Position numbers and translations under genes: made by a program
Shown: piece by piece, positions 51,343 to 61,643 of the stretch
Numbering within the stretch: the first letter of the stretch is position 1
Layout: every line of letters begins with the position of its first letter
The notes under the pieces: generated by a model
The model's input: only the letters and a program-made list of their open reading frames with translations
Told to the model about the DNA's origin: nothing
The model's database searches: none
NCBI GenBank assembly: GCA_934162365.1
Contig: CAKPIK010000003.1
Location: 157,175 to 221,174 of the forward strand
DNA: 64,000 nucleotides
Direction of reading: 5' to 3'
DNA from: an uncultured Clostridia bacterium
GTDB lineage: Bacteria > Bacillota > Clostridia > TANB77 > CAG-508

Positions 51343-53664
51343 ATGTTATGTTCAAAATGTAAAAAAAATAAAGCTACAATTTTTATTAATGAACCAACAG
51401 AAGATGACCCAAATCATTTAGTTGGCTATTGTAATGATTGTGCTAGGGATAAAGGAATTTTAGCAGATAAAGAAAATAATTCTAATAATGCTAATTCTAC
51501 AAATAATATTAATAATATTAATTTAGATAATGTTGCATCTCAATTTGGTGTTATCTTTAAAGATTTAACAAATTCTTTAAATACAGATAATATTAATATT
51601 GATGACATGGACGAAAACGGAGGAATACCAATTGGTTCTATCTTTGGAATGTTTGGCGGAAACCAAAATCAAAATATAAATTCAGAAGATCCTCTTCATG
51701 CATCAAATAATAGCAACAAAAAAGTTAAGGTAGAAAAAAAGCCAAAAGATAAAAAAAGAAAGTATTTAGATACTTTCGGTACTAACTTAACTAATAAAGC
51801 TAAAAATAACCAAATAGATGCTATTATTGGTAGAGACAAAGAAATTAATAGAGTTATACAAATATTAAACAGACGTACAAAGAATAACCCATGTTTAATA
51901 GGTGAACCTGGTGTTGGTAAAACTGCTATTGCCCAAGGGCTTGCACTAAAAATTGCCACTCAAAATGTTCCCGCAAAATTATTAAATAAAGAAGTATATT
52001 TACTAGATATGACTGCTGTCGTTGCAGGTACACAATTTAGAGGACAATTTGAAAGCAGAATGAAAGCAATTATTGATGAATGTAAATCTTTGGGAAACAT
52101 TATATTAGTAATAGATGAAATTCATAATATAATTGGTGCTGGTGACTCTGAAAATTCTATGAGTGCAGCAAATATTTTAAAACCTTCACTTGCAAATGGT
52201 GAAATTCAAGTTATTGGTACTACTACAATTAGAGAATATAGAAAATATATTGAAAAAGATTCTGCATTAGAAAGAAGATTCCAAAGTGTATTAGTTGAAG
52301 AACCAAATGTTGAAGATTCTATTAATATATTAGAAGGCATTAAAAAGTACTATGAAGATTATCACAAAGTTAGAATTTCTACTGACGTTATTAGAAAAAC
52401 TGTTATAATGTCTGAAAAATATATACATGATAGATTTTTACCTGATAAAGCAATAGATATTTTGGATGAAGCATGTTCTAGAAAGAATCTAGATAATGTT
52501 GAATTATTTAAATTAGAAGTATTAAAAAATGAACTTGCAAATGTTCAAGCTCAAAAAGAAGAAGCTGCTCAAGCTGACTCTACAGAAGATTACCAAAAAG
52601 CTGCTGATTTAAAAACAAGAGAATGCAAACTAATTGAAGATATAGATAATTTAACACAAAAATTAAAGTTACCAAATATTACAGTAGAAGATATTGCAAC
52701 TGTTATAGAAAACTGGACTAAAATTCCAGTTAAGAAAATTACAGAAGCTGAAACAGATAAATTACTTAATCTTGAGGCAAATCTCCATAAAAGAATTGTT
52801 GGGCAAAATGCTGCTATTGAAGCTGTTAGTCGTGCAATTAGAAGAAATAGAGCAGGTTTAAAATCTAGTAAAAGACCACCTTCATTTATATTTGTTGGTC
52901 CTACTGGTGTTGGTAAGACTTGGCTTGCAAAATCTTTAGCTTATGAAATGTTTGGAAGCGAAGATGCAATAATTAGAGTAGATATGTCAGAATATATGGA
53001 AAAACATTCTACTTCAAAACTAATTGGTTCACCTCCAGGTTACGTTGGCTATGATGATGCAGGACAGCTTACTGAAAAAGTTAAAAGAAAACCATATTCA
53101 ATTATTCTTTTAGATGAAATTGAAAAAGCTCATCCTGATGTATTTAATATACTTCTTCAAGTATTGGATGATGGAAAACTTACAGATTCACAAGGAAATA
53201 CAGTAAGTTTTGAGAATACAATAATTATAATGACATCAAATGCTGGTTCTAATTTAAATAACAATTCTATTGGCTTTGGAGATACTTCAATTGTTAATAA
53301 TAATAAAATTTTAGACAGTTTAAAAGATGTATTTAGACCAGAATTTTTAAATAGAATTGATGAAATTGTTGCATTTAATAGTTTAACATCTGATGAATTA
53401 ATGCAAATAATTGATTTAATGTTAAATGACACAAGAAAAGCTTTAGCTGATAAAAATATAACTTTAGATATAACACAAAACGCAAAGAAAGTTTTATTAG
53501 AAAAAGGAACAGATCTAAAATATGGAGCAAGACCATTAAGAAGAGCTATTCAAAGATATATAGAAGATGAACTTTCAGAAAAAATTCTTCGTGGTGAGCT
53601 TAAAGATGGTCAAAACGTAAAAATAGATGAAGTTAATAATGAATTTATATTCTCTATTAAATAG
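51343..53664 (+). CDS. clpE: ClpE-type AAA+ unfoldase
   Basis: 773 residues. N-terminal zinc finger (CSKCKKNKATIF and CNDCARDKG, residues 3-35), which marks ClpE among Clp ATPases, then an Asn-rich linker. AAA-1 has Walker A GEPGVGKTAIAQ near 188. A UVR-like middle (YQKAADLKTRECKL near 418) follows. AAA-2 has GPTGVGKTWLAK near 520, and arginine-finger regions are intact. It feeds substrates to ClpP; clpP is not in the window. SD AAGGAGAG. Confidence 0.92.
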   Translation: MLCSKCKKNKATIFINEPTEDDPNHLVGYCNDCARDKGILADKENNSNNANSTNNINNINLDNVASQFGVIFKDLTNSLNTDNINIDDMDENGGIPIGSIFGMFGGNQNQNINSEDPLHASNNSNKKVKVEKKPKDKKRKYLDTFGTNLTNKAKNNQIDAIIGRDKEINRVIQILNRRTKNNPCLIGEPGVGKTAIAQGLALKIATQNVPAKLLNKEVYLLDMTAVVAGTQFRGQFESRMKAIIDECKSLGNIILVIDEIHNIIGAGDSENSMSAANILKPSLANGEIQVIGTTTIREYRKYIEKDSALERRFQSVLVEEPNVEDSINILEGIKKYYEDYHKVRISTDVIRKTVIMSEKYIHDRFLPDKAIDILDEACSRKNLDNVELFKLEVLKNELANVQAQKEEAAQADSTEDYQKAADLKTRECKLIEDIDNLTQKLKLPNITVEDIATVIENWTKIPVKKITEAETDKLLNLEANLHKRIVGQNAAIEAVSRAIRRNRAGLKSSKRPPSFIFVGPTGVGKTWLAKSLAYEMFGSEDAIIRVDMSEYMEKHSTSKLIGSPPGYVGYDDAGQLTEKVKRKPYSIILLDEIEKAHPDVFNILLQVLDDGKLTDSQGNTVSFENTIIIMTSNAGSNLNNNSIGFGDTSIVNNNKILDSLKDVFRPEFLNRIDEIVAFNSLTSDELMQIIDLMLNDTRKALADKNITLDITQNAKKVLLEKGTDLKYGARPLRRAIQRYIEDELSEKILRGELKDGQNVKIDEVNNEFIFSIK

Positions 53665-53675
53665 TGGAGGTAAAT

Positions 53676-54257
53676 ATGTTAAAATATATTCCTAATATTC
53701 TTACAGTACTAAGGTTTTTCTTAATACCGTTTGCTATTAAGTTTCTTATTGATGACCAATATTTATTAGCAATAGGAATTATAACTCTTTCTGGTTTAAC
53801 AGATGTATTAGATGGAGCAATAGCTAGAAAATTCAATTTTGTAACTAATTTTGGAAAACTTGTAGATCCATTGGCAGATAAAGTAACACAAATTTGCATA
53901 CTTTGTACTTTAGTAATTAAAAATATCATACCATTATGGATTTTAGTTATAGTACTATTTAAAGAAATTGCAATGGTAGTTGGTGCATCATTCCTTTATG
54001 GGCAAGAACTAGTTGTTTCTAGCAAATGGTATGGTAAATCTGCAACAGTTTTATTTTATTTTGCAATTATACTATCAATGATATTTAAAGATTTAAAAAT
54101 TGATACTTGGGTTGGATTAGTTTTATATTATATAGCTTTAGGTATGACTATTTTTTCTCTTATTATGTATTTTAGAGAATTTTACATACGTGGCTATTTT
54201 AAAAAAGAAAATTTAAAAATGAATGAAATTGTAAAAAAGGAAGAAGAACAAAAATAA
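53676..54257 (+). CDS. pgsA: CDP-diacylglycerol-glycerol-3-phosphate phosphatidyltransferase
   Basis: 193-residue membrane protein. The CDP-alcohol signature D-G-x2-A-R-x8-G-x3-D-x3-D is present as DGAIARKFNFVTNFGKLVDP near 49-68 and the final Asp. It makes phosphatidylglycerol phosphate. Start at ATG 53676 with GGAGGT SD; a GTG 12 bases upstream overlaps the clpE stop. It follows clpE in one operon. Confidence 0.93.
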   Translation: MLKYIPNILTVLRFFLIPFAIKFLIDDQYLLAIGIITLSGLTDVLDGAIARKFNFVTNFGKLVDPLADKVTQICILCTLVIKNIIPLWILVIVLFKEIAMVVGASFLYGQELVVSSKWYGKSATVLFYFAIILSMIFKDLKIDTWVGLVLYYIALGMTIFSLIMYFREFYIRGYFKKENLKMNEIVKKEEEQK

Positions 54258-54274
54258 TTTGTTCTTCTTTTACT

Positions 54275-54850
54275 TTATTCATAATCTTCAATTGTACTAG
54301 TTAAATTTTCTTTTCCAAAAATTATTATACCAGTAGTTAATTTTAATATATCTTCCTCTGTTAAATATTCAGTAGTTATACCTGTTTGTTCATACTCTGT
54401 CTCTCTCCCATTTTCATCTACATTGTATATAACTATAACATTATTTTCTAACTTAATTTTATAGTGTTCGTTACAGAATTTTTCCTCTTGCTTTGATAAT
54501 TCAATTTCTTTGGATGAAAATTTTTCTAATGTCCATCCCTTACATTTATCTTTAAATTCTTTTTGTGTTAAGTTTACTAATGAAGTATCTATATCTTCAT
54601 ACTTAGTAGTATAATGCTTGCATTTTGTATAATATGTTTTATATATAATTAAAGTCTTTGGAGTGGTTTTCTCTTCGCTATTTGATACTTCTATCGAAGC
54701 CTTAACCTGATTATCCAAAATGCTATTATCTATACCTTCATATGGAACAAGATCCTTATTATTATTTTTATTAAAAACATTAATTCCAAAGAATATTCCA
54801 AGACCAATTATTATAAGTATACATATCACAATTATTATACTCTTTTTCAT
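54275..54850 (-). CDS. BofC C-terminal domain-like membrane protein
   Basis: 191 residues. N-terminal membrane helix (about 3-23), then an extracytoplasmic domain with a few Cys. The C-terminal part, with GITTEYLTEEDILKLTTGI and closing TIEDYE, resembles the BofC C-terminal domain. BofC in Bacillus restrains sigmaK activation. Start at ATG 54850 (SD AAGGAA); the upstream ATG at 54859 abuts the SD. Low identity makes this tentative. Confidence 0.6.
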   Translation of the reverse strand: MKKSIIIVICILIIIGLGIFFGINVFNKNNNKDLVPYEGIDNSILDNQVKASIEVSNSEEKTTPKTLIIYKTYYTKCKHYTTKYEDIDTSLVNLTQKEFKDKCKGWTLEKFSSKEIELSKQEEKFCNEHYKIKLENNVIVIYNVDENGRETEYEQTGITTEYLTEEDILKLTTGIIIFGKENLTSTIEDYE

Positions 54851-54925
54851 AAATATCATTCCTTTTTTATTTTTTAGTATTATTTACTAAAAAATAAAAA
54901 ATATACTAATTAATCTTTTTCTCTA

Positions 54926-57326
54926 TTAATATTTTTTTTTTTTATTTACTTTTATTATTATTTCTCCCATTGTGTCTGTTCTATAAATTTCTGTATTTAT
55001 CTTTTTTAAATTTTGAATTGTAATATTAGATGGATGTCCAAATTTGTTTTCCTTTCCAACTCCTATTATTGAATATTTAGGTTTTACAGCATTTAAAAAC
55101 TCAAGTGTAGTTGATGTTTTTGATCCATGATGTGCAACTTTTAAAATATCTGCTTTTAAAAGTTTTAAATTATTTTCGTACTTTTTTAATATTTGCTTTT
55201 CTGCCGCTTCTTCAATATCACCTGTAAACAACACCGATATTTCTCTAGTTACTAATTTACATACCATTGAATTATTGTTTAATTTATTTTCTTGAATACA
55301 ATCCGGTGTACTTGGCCATAAAATATCAAAATACGTATATTTATCTATGTTTATTCTTCGGCCCGCTTCCACTTCATATACTTTTATTTTCTTTTCTTCT
55401 GTGGCTTTTAAAAATTTAATATAATTATTAGAGCTCTCAAATTGTTTGCTTATTATAACATTTTTAACTTTCATATTTTCTAATATATACATTAAACCTC
55501 CGACAATGGTCAGTATCAAAATGCGAAATAACCATATAATCAATTTGAGTTATTTGCCTATCTAATAAATATGGAAAAAGAGTATTTTTACCAACATCAA
55601 AATTTTCACTGCCTCCACCGTCAATTAAAATTTTCTTATTGGTTGGAGTTAAGATTAATGTACTATCGCCCTGTCCAACATCTATAAAGTATATTTTAAG
55701 ATTTTTAGGAATCATTTTTAGAATTAAAATTAATAGAATTAAAGTTAATATTATTATAAAAAATACTCTTCGTTTTTTCTTTATATAATCAAAGATTTTT
55801 TTATATATAAATATTATTTTTTTAGTTATAAATCTATTATGGTATTTTTTTATAATATAAATAGAGTAGAAAACAATATACAATAAAATATAATAAACAA
55901 CTATAAAAATTAAATTTGGTGTAGAAATAATTATTTGAGAAAATGGAATTTTACTTACAAAATCGCCAGTAAATATTAGAATTTTTAACAATACATTATA
56001 CGGGATCGAAATTATATAGGCTATTCTTAAATTAATAAATGACAATATAATTAATAACATTCCTCCTAGAATTATTGATTCCATTAATATTCCTGCTATT
56101 AAATTAGAAATAATAAAATTTAATGAGACTGTATTAAAATTATACATTATAATTGGTATAACTATTATATTGACAGACACTGTAATTAATATATTTTCTA
56201 TTAGATAAGAAACTATTTTGCTATTTTCTTTGTTTTTATACTTGCATAATTTTCTTATTTTTACAACAAGTACAATTCCTATGGTTGCTGAATATGAAAG
56301 AATTAATCCAATATCTAGAATCTTATATGGATTAGAAATAAGTATTAATAAAATTGAGAAACTCATAGAGGTTTTTATGTCTTGCTTTCTATATAGCAGA
56401 ATTTGCAGTAGAACTAAACTTCCCATGATAACAGCTCTTACAACCGACGGTGTAAAGTCCGTTATATACATAAAAAACATCAGAAATAATATAATTAATA
56501 CATTACTTAACTTTTTTCCAAATTTATTTAACCTTAAAATAATACTAAGACCAGATATAATACATGCTATATGTGCTCCAGATACTGCAAGCAAATGAGA
56601 TAGACTACTTATTTTAAAACTTTCCTTTATATCTTCACCAAGTTCATTATCGTATCCTATTAATATTCCCAAAAATAAATCTTTAGTATCATCAGGTAAT
56701 ATTTTTTGCATATTATTAATTATTTTATGCTTTACTTCATATGCTAATAAACTAATTTTGTTCAAATTACTATGTTTTATTATTTCAGCTTTATTCGTTT
56801 TTAATATCCCATATATTCCCTGTGTTTTTAAATATTCTCTATAATTAAAGCCTTTATAATTTCTTGCTATTTCTGGTACATCATACTCTCCATAGAACTT
56901 TATTTTATCTCCATATTTAAAATTATTACTATACTGCTTAGGAATTCTCATTAAAAATTTGGTCTTTGGTTCTTCAACTTTTATTAAATATGTATTACTA
57001 TACTCGCTTTCTTTTTTATCACTTATTATAGTTGCCACAAATTCTTTATTTTCAAGATTATTATAAACATTGATATATGTCTTATTAATTATTAATAGAT
57101 ATATAAAACCTACAAGCATAGATATTACCAAAGTAATAATTGTACTTTTTTTAAGAAGTATCTTTATTATTCTGCTAATCTTATAATTAAATTTATTCTC
57201 TATTATTTTTAAAGCTATTAACAATATAATTATTATTAGAAAAATATAAGAGACTATATTAAAATATAGTCCCCATATTATACCTGTTATAAATCCTAAG
57301 GTTATCACATAAATTGGTCTTTTCAA
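54926..57326 (-). pseudogene. comEC: comEC split by a single-base insertion
   Basis: The first part (55464-57326, TTG start) encodes a ComEC N-terminus, the competence membrane domain (LSHLLAVSGAHI near 240), and the start of the metallo-beta-lactamase domain (VGQGDSTLI, then HFDTDH). It then runs into CRRFNV and stops. The second part (54926-55543) continues in the next frame with VGGLMYILENM and holds KVAHHGSKTST. Removing one T at 55505-55506 would give HFDTDHVGGLM, the normal motif. So either a real frameshift or a sequencing error. ComEC forms the DNA-uptake channel. Confidence 0.85.
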
Positions 57327-57350
57327 TTATGCACTCACTTTCTGCTCCCC

Positions 57351-58721
57351 TTATTTAATTATTCTTCTTGCCATTACAAATCTTTTATTGTAATTATATC
57401 CTTTTGCATCTAAGTCTGTAATAGTTACCCCAACGCCAGGTTCTGATGCATGAATCATTTTATTATCTCCGATGTAAATTCCAACATGTCCTATTCTAGA
57501 TAAAGATTGATTTTTAAATATAAGTATATCTCCTACTTGCAAATCAGCTTTACTTACTTTAGTTCCATTATTAGCTTGCCCTGAAGATGATCTTGACAAT
57601 GAATATCCAAAATTTTTGTATACATATGACGTGAATCCTGAGCAGTCAAATCCTGTTTTAGGAGTTGATCCACCATATGTATATTTATATCCTAAATATT
57701 CTTTAGCATAAGCAACCACCTTTTCACCGGTTACTGAATTAGATGTAGCTTTACTAGTAGATTCATTTGTATTTTTCTCTTCTTCGCTATTACTAGTTGT
57801 GTTGGATTTTTCTTCTCTCGAAACATCATCTCCACTTCTAGAAGATGCAGTTTCATTTTTAGTTTCAGTTTCCTTCTTCTCTTGTTTAGTATCAGCTAGC
57901 AGCTCTTTAGAAATATAACCTGTTTTTCCATCAAACTCAACTTTATCCCAAACAGAATCAACTTCTTCAATTATTGTTACTTCGTCATTTAATTTTAGTT
58001 TTGCTAATACTGTTGAACCAGTTGAAGCACTTTTTCTTAAATTTACTGTATCATATTTTATATAAGCTGTTTTTTTATTTTCAGTCTCAGTAGTAGTATC
58101 TTCTGGTTTAGTATCAGTAGTTTCTGTTGTAGTGTTAGATTCTTCTGTTTTTGTTTCTTCTTTATCAAATATATTATCAGTTCTTACCCATCCTAATATA
58201 TTATCTACTGAAATATATGTCCATTTTCCTGTTTCTGCAATAATATCTATTAGCATATCATTTGAAGTTGTATATATTATACTTGATGAAATACTAGGTA
58301 TTATTCTTAATACGGATTTATTTTTCAAATATTTTTTTGTCTCTATATCTGTAGTTTTTTCATTATTTTCAGTACTAGTTACTTGTTCTTCTGACTTTTC
58401 ATCGGTTTTAGTTTCATTATCATCATTTGAAGAAGAATTATCCTCAAGTTTTGAATCATCTACTTTCACGTATGTTCCAAGTATATAACCTGTTTTTCCT
58501 TTAGCTTTGATTTTATACCAATCTCCATCTTTTTCTAAAACTTCAACTTCATCATCTTGAGTAACATACATAATTCTTTTCGAATCTTTTGAAGCCTTTT
58601 CCCTAACATTTACAGTTATTTCTGTAATAACTCCAGTTACTGCAAAAGCTTTTATATTTAATAAAACGACTATAAATATTGATATTAGTAATGAAATTTT
58701 TATTTTATTTACAAGTTTCAT
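57351..58721 (-). CDS. SH3b-NlpC/P60 cell-wall hydrolase
   Basis: 456 residues. Signal peptide (about 1-27, cut after AFA), three SH3b domains (about 30-90, 133-190 and 217-280) joined by Ser/Thr/Glu linkers, then an NlpC/P60 domain (about 335-456). The catalytic Cys is in GFDCSGFTSYV, the His in IGHVGIYIG and the third residue in MIHASEPG. It cleaves peptidoglycan stem peptides outside the cell. Confidence 0.92.
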   Translation of the reverse strand: MKLVNKIKISLLISIFIVVLLNIKAFAVTGVITEITVNVREKASKDSKRIMYVTQDDEVEVLEKDGDWYKIKAKGKTGYILGTYVKVDDSKLEDNSSSNDDNETKTDEKSEEQVTSTENNEKTTDIETKKYLKNKSVLRIIPSISSSIIYTTSNDMLIDIIAETGKWTYISVDNILGWVRTDNIFDKEETKTEESNTTTETTDTKPEDTTTETENKKTAYIKYDTVNLRKSASTGSTVLAKLKLNDEVTIIEEVDSVWDKVEFDGKTGYISKELLADTKQEKKETETKNETASSRSGDDVSREEKSNTTSNSEEEKNTNESTSKATSNSVTGEKVVAYAKEYLGYKYTYGGSTPKTGFDCSGFTSYVYKNFGYSLSRSSSGQANNGTKVSKADLQVGDILIFKNQSLSRIGHVGIYIGDNKMIHASEPGVGVTITDLDAKGYNYNKRFVMARRIIK

Positions 58722-58824
58722 AATTTCTCCTATTATTTTGTTCTTAAATTACCTATTTAGCTTTAGTTTTTTATCGTATTAAATTTGTTCTTCCGTAAAT
58801 AAATTTCATACTGAGATTATATCT

Positions 58825-59514
58825 TTATTTCATGAAAATGTCAATAAATTTAGCATATCTTTCACAGGCCATTTCCAAATATGTTTCAGAATCAATGCCA
58901 TTATTTCCATTTGGTTTATCAGATATAGCCCTAATAACAACAAAAGGTATATTATCTAATGTACATATCTGTGCTATTGCTGCGCCTTCCATTTCTGTAC
59001 AAGCAGGATTAAACTCATCTTTTATTTTTTTCTTCACATTAACATCTTGTATAAAAATATCTCCTGTTGCAATAGTTCCAATAAACGTATTAAAATCTTC
59101 ATTTAGATGTTCCATAATTTTTTCTGATTTATTAATTAAATCTTTATTTGAATAAAAATATCTTCCCAAATCTGTTATATAACCTTTTTCGTGTCCCCAA
59201 GCAGTAATATCAAAATCATGTTGAACTAATTTATCTGCTATAACTAAATCTCCAATCTCAATATCTTCTTTAAGTCCACCAGCTGTTCCAACATTAATAA
59301 TATAATCTAGTTTATAATTATCTATTAATATTTGAGCAGTTCTTGCAGCATTCACCTTTCCAACACCACATTTAACAAGAACCACCTCTTTATCATGTAT
59401 TCTCCCTTCAATAAAAGTTAGTTCATAAATATTATTTATTTTTATATCTTGCATTAATTTTTCTATGGCAGCAACTTCCTCAGTCATTGCAGCAATAATC
59501 CCTATATAGTTCAT
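58825..59514 (-). CDS. mtnN: 5'-methylthioadenosine/S-adenosylhomocysteine nucleosidase
   Basis: 229 residues of the PNP fold. GIIAAMTEEV at the start, NVGTAGGLKEDIEIGDLV near 78, MEGAAIAQIC near 172 with the substrate Glu pair, and VVIRAISDKPNG with the catalytic Asp near 195. It recycles MTA and SAH. Start at ATG 59514 with AAGGAG; GTG 59523 overlaps that SD. Confidence 0.94.
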   Translation of the reverse strand: MNYIGIIAAMTEEVAAIEKLMQDIKINNIYELTFIEGRIHDKEVVLVKCGVGKVNAARTAQILIDNYKLDYIINVGTAGGLKEDIEIGDLVIADKLVQHDFDITAWGHEKGYITDLGRYFYSNKDLINKSEKIMEHLNEDFNTFIGTIATGDIFIQDVNVKKKIKDEFNPACTEMEGAAIAQICTLDNIPFVVIRAISDKPNGNNGIDSETYLEMACERYAKFIDIFMK

Positions 59515-59582
59515 ATAATTCACTCCTTATTTACATATAATATTTTATTATATTTACACCAGTTTGTCTATATTTTAAGCAT

Positions 59583-59618
59583 AAAAAAGAGAGTTGCAAC
59601 ATAAGTCGCAACTCCTTT
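59583..59618 (-). terminator. Terminator after rplL
   Basis: GAGTTGC and GCAACTC pair around a 10-base loop, extended by A and T tracts, 24 bases past the rplL stop. Confidence 0.8.
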
Positions 59619-59641
59619 TAATGACATATAAAGTTAAACAA

Positions 59642-60007
59642 CTAAGCTAATTCAACTACTGCTCCAACTTCTACAAATTTAGCTTTTAATTCTTCAGCTT
59701 CTTCCTTAGCTACACCTTCTTTAATTGTTTTTGGTGCTCCATCAACTAAATCTTTAGCTTCTTTTAATCCTAATCCTGTTGCATCTCTAACAACTTTGAT
59801 TACTTGGATTTTATTAGCTCCTGCTTCTTTTAATACTACATCAAATGATGATTTTTCTTCAGCAGCTCCTGCTACTGCTCCAGCTGCTGCTGGTGCTGCA
59901 GCTGCAACTGCAGATACTCCAAATTCTTCTTCTATAGCTTTTACTAAATCAGCTAATTCAACTACTGTCATTTTTTTGATTTCTTCAATCATTTCTTCTT
60001 TACTCAT
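59642..60007 (-). CDS. rplL: 50S ribosomal protein L7/L12
   Basis: 121 residues. N-terminal dimer helices, an Ala/Gly-rich hinge (AAAAPAAAGAVAGAAEE) and the C-terminal domain with EAGANKIQVIKVVRD and GLGLKEAKDLVDGAPK. It recruits translation GTPases to the stalk. Downstream of rplJ but separated by an unusual repeat. Confidence 0.97.
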   Translation of the reverse strand: MSKEEMIEEIKKMTVVELADLVKAIEEEFGVSAVAAAAPAAAGAVAGAAEEKSSFDVVLKEAGANKIQVIKVVRDATGLGLKEAKDLVDGAPKTIKEGVAKEEAEELKAKFVEVGAVVELA

Positions 60008-60095
60008 TTTTAAATCCTCCTAAATTTTTTTATTCCTCGTATTCTAATAGGGTATCGAGGCTATCCCTTTTATAATAAATTTTTTAAAAATACAT

Positions 60096-60217
60096 AAATT
60101 AATTAGAAGCAAGTATAACAAGGCAATCGAGCCAAAAATCCGCAGTCGTACTTTTTGTACGTCGAGGACAGTTTTAGGCGAAGATTAACGCAGTTATACG
60201 CCACTTATCATTAATTT
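60096..60217. repeat. Extended palindromic repeat between rplJ and rplL
   Basis: About 120 bases of much higher GC than the surroundings. The outer arms (AAATTAAT/ATTAATTT, GTATAAC/GTTATAC) and inner arms (GCCAAAA/TTTTAGGC, CGTAC-TTTTT-GTACG) form one long imperfect hairpin. It contains CAAGGCAATCGAGCC and GAAGATTAACGCAG. It looks like a REP/MITE-type repeated element, not a gene. Only one copy is in the window, so its repetition is an inference. Confidence 0.6.
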
Positions 60218-60716
60218 AGGCAACTTCTTTTTGATTCTTAACTTGATCCAATGCAACTGCAAGTTTTGAAATGTTTCCAAGTAATGCACCAGCAAGCATA
60301 CCAATAAGTGTTTCTTTTGATGGTAATTTTGCAAGAGTTATGATTTCTTCTGTTGTCATAACTTTTCCGTCTATAATTCCACCTTTAATTTTATAAAACT
60401 CATTGTCTTTTGAGAAGTTATAAATTGTCTTAGCTGTTTCTAAATAATCTTCACTATTCATTATAACAGCTGTTGGACCAACTAATAAATCTTCTAGTCC
60501 TGTGTACTCACATTTTTCTAAAGCTCTTCTTGTTATATTGTTTTTTATAACTTTGTATTCTGAGTTAGATTTTCTTAAATCAGCTCTTAAACCTGTAACG
60601 CTATCTACTGTAATTCCTCTATAATCTGTTAAAAGAACTATTTTAGATGCTTTAATTTTTTCAGCTAATTCATTAACCTCTTTTTCTTTTTGTGCTATTA
60701 TTTTTTCATTTGCCAT
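60216..60716 (-). CDS. rplJ: 50S ribosomal protein L10
   Basis: 166 residues with NEKIIAQKEKEVNELAEK, IVLLTDYRGITVDSVTGLR, VIKNNITRRALE, LLVGPTAVIM and the closing helices that bind L7/L12 dimers. Its leader binds L10-L12 for autogenous control. Confidence 0.96.
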   Translation of the reverse strand: MANEKIIAQKEKEVNELAEKIKASKIVLLTDYRGITVDSVTGLRADLRKSNSEYKVIKNNITRRALEKCEYTGLEDLLVGPTAVIMNSEDYLETAKTIYNFSKDNEFYKIKGGIIDGKVMTTEEIITLAKLPSKETLIGMLAGALLGNISKLAVALDQVKNQKEVA

Positions 60717-60764
60717 TTGTATCTTTCACCTCCTCAAGATTTACTTTTCATTTATTATATAAAT

Positions 60765-60870
60765 TAAAAAACTCATTATGTGTCCCTATTCCGAGATACA
60801 TAATGAGCCTATTATTACTCTTTTATACCTCGGTAGGACTTATTCTAATGCCTACTTTCTTCGGTTATTA
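60765..60870 (-). promoter_or_regulatory. Ribosomal L10 leader with attenuator before rplJ
   Basis: On the minus strand ACCGAAGAAAGTAGGC and CCTACCGAGG resemble the L10 leader kink-turn region. Then CTCATTATGT and ACATAATGAG (60771-60807) form a strong hairpin followed by TTTTTT: a transcription attenuator between rplA and rplJ. Confidence 0.8.
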
Positions 60871-60882
60871 TATTATCATTTC

Positions 60883-61560
60883 TTATTTTACATATATGCT
60901 TGGTCCCATTGTTGTGCTTATTGCAACACTCTTAACGTATTGACCTTTAGCTGCTGCTGGTTTAGCTTTTATTATAGCTTCCATAACAGTTTCATAGTTT
61001 TCTAATAATTTTTCAGTTCCGAATGAAACTTTTCCAAATCCTAAGTGAATTATATTAGTTTTATCTAATCTATATTCAACTTTACCTGATTTAATATCTT
61101 TTATAGCTTTTGTAACATCCATTGTTACTGTTCCTGATTTAGGGTTTGGCATTAAACCTTTTGGTCCTAATACTTTACCTAATCTTCCTACTACACCCAT
61201 CATGTCTGGAGTAGCAACTATAACATCATAATCAAACCAGTTTTCTTTTTCGATTTTTGGTATTAATTCTTCTGCTCCAACGAAATCTGCTCCTGCTTTT
61301 TCAGCTTCTGTAGCTTTATCGCCTTTAGCAAAAACTAATACTTTTAAAGTTTTACCTGTTCCATTAGGAAGTACAACTGTACCTCTAACTTGTTGTTCTG
61401 CATGTTTAGAATCAACACCTAATTTTACGTGTAATTCTACTGTTTCATCAAATTTAGCTTTAGGAAACTTTTCAATAGTTTCAATAGCTTCTTTTGCTGA
61501 ATAATCTTTTGAGCTGTCTACTAATTTTTCAGCTTCAAGATATCTCTTTCCTTTTTTCAT
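60883..61560 (-). CDS. rplA: 50S ribosomal protein L1
   Basis: 225 residues: KGKRYLEAEKLVD, ELHVKLGVDSKHAEQQVRGTV, GRLGKVLGPKGLMPNPKSGTV and closing YVKSVAISTTMGPSIYV. L1 forms the E-site stalk. SD GGGAGG. Confidence 0.97.
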   Translation of the reverse strand: MKKGKRYLEAEKLVDSSKDYSAKEAIETIEKFPKAKFDETVELHVKLGVDSKHAEQQVRGTVVLPNGTGKTLKVLVFAKGDKATEAEKAGADFVGAEELIPKIEKENWFDYDVIVATPDMMGVVGRLGKVLGPKGLMPNPKSGTVTMDVTKAIKDIKSGKVEYRLDKTNIIHLGFGKVSFGTEKLLENYETVMEAIIKAKPAAAKGQYVKSVAISTTMGPSIYVK

Positions 61561-61643
61561 TTTAAAACCTCCCTTGGTATTAACGGATTTCTCCTCCCAA
61601 AAATTTATTTCACATTCGATTTCTCGAACATTAAAAACATTAT

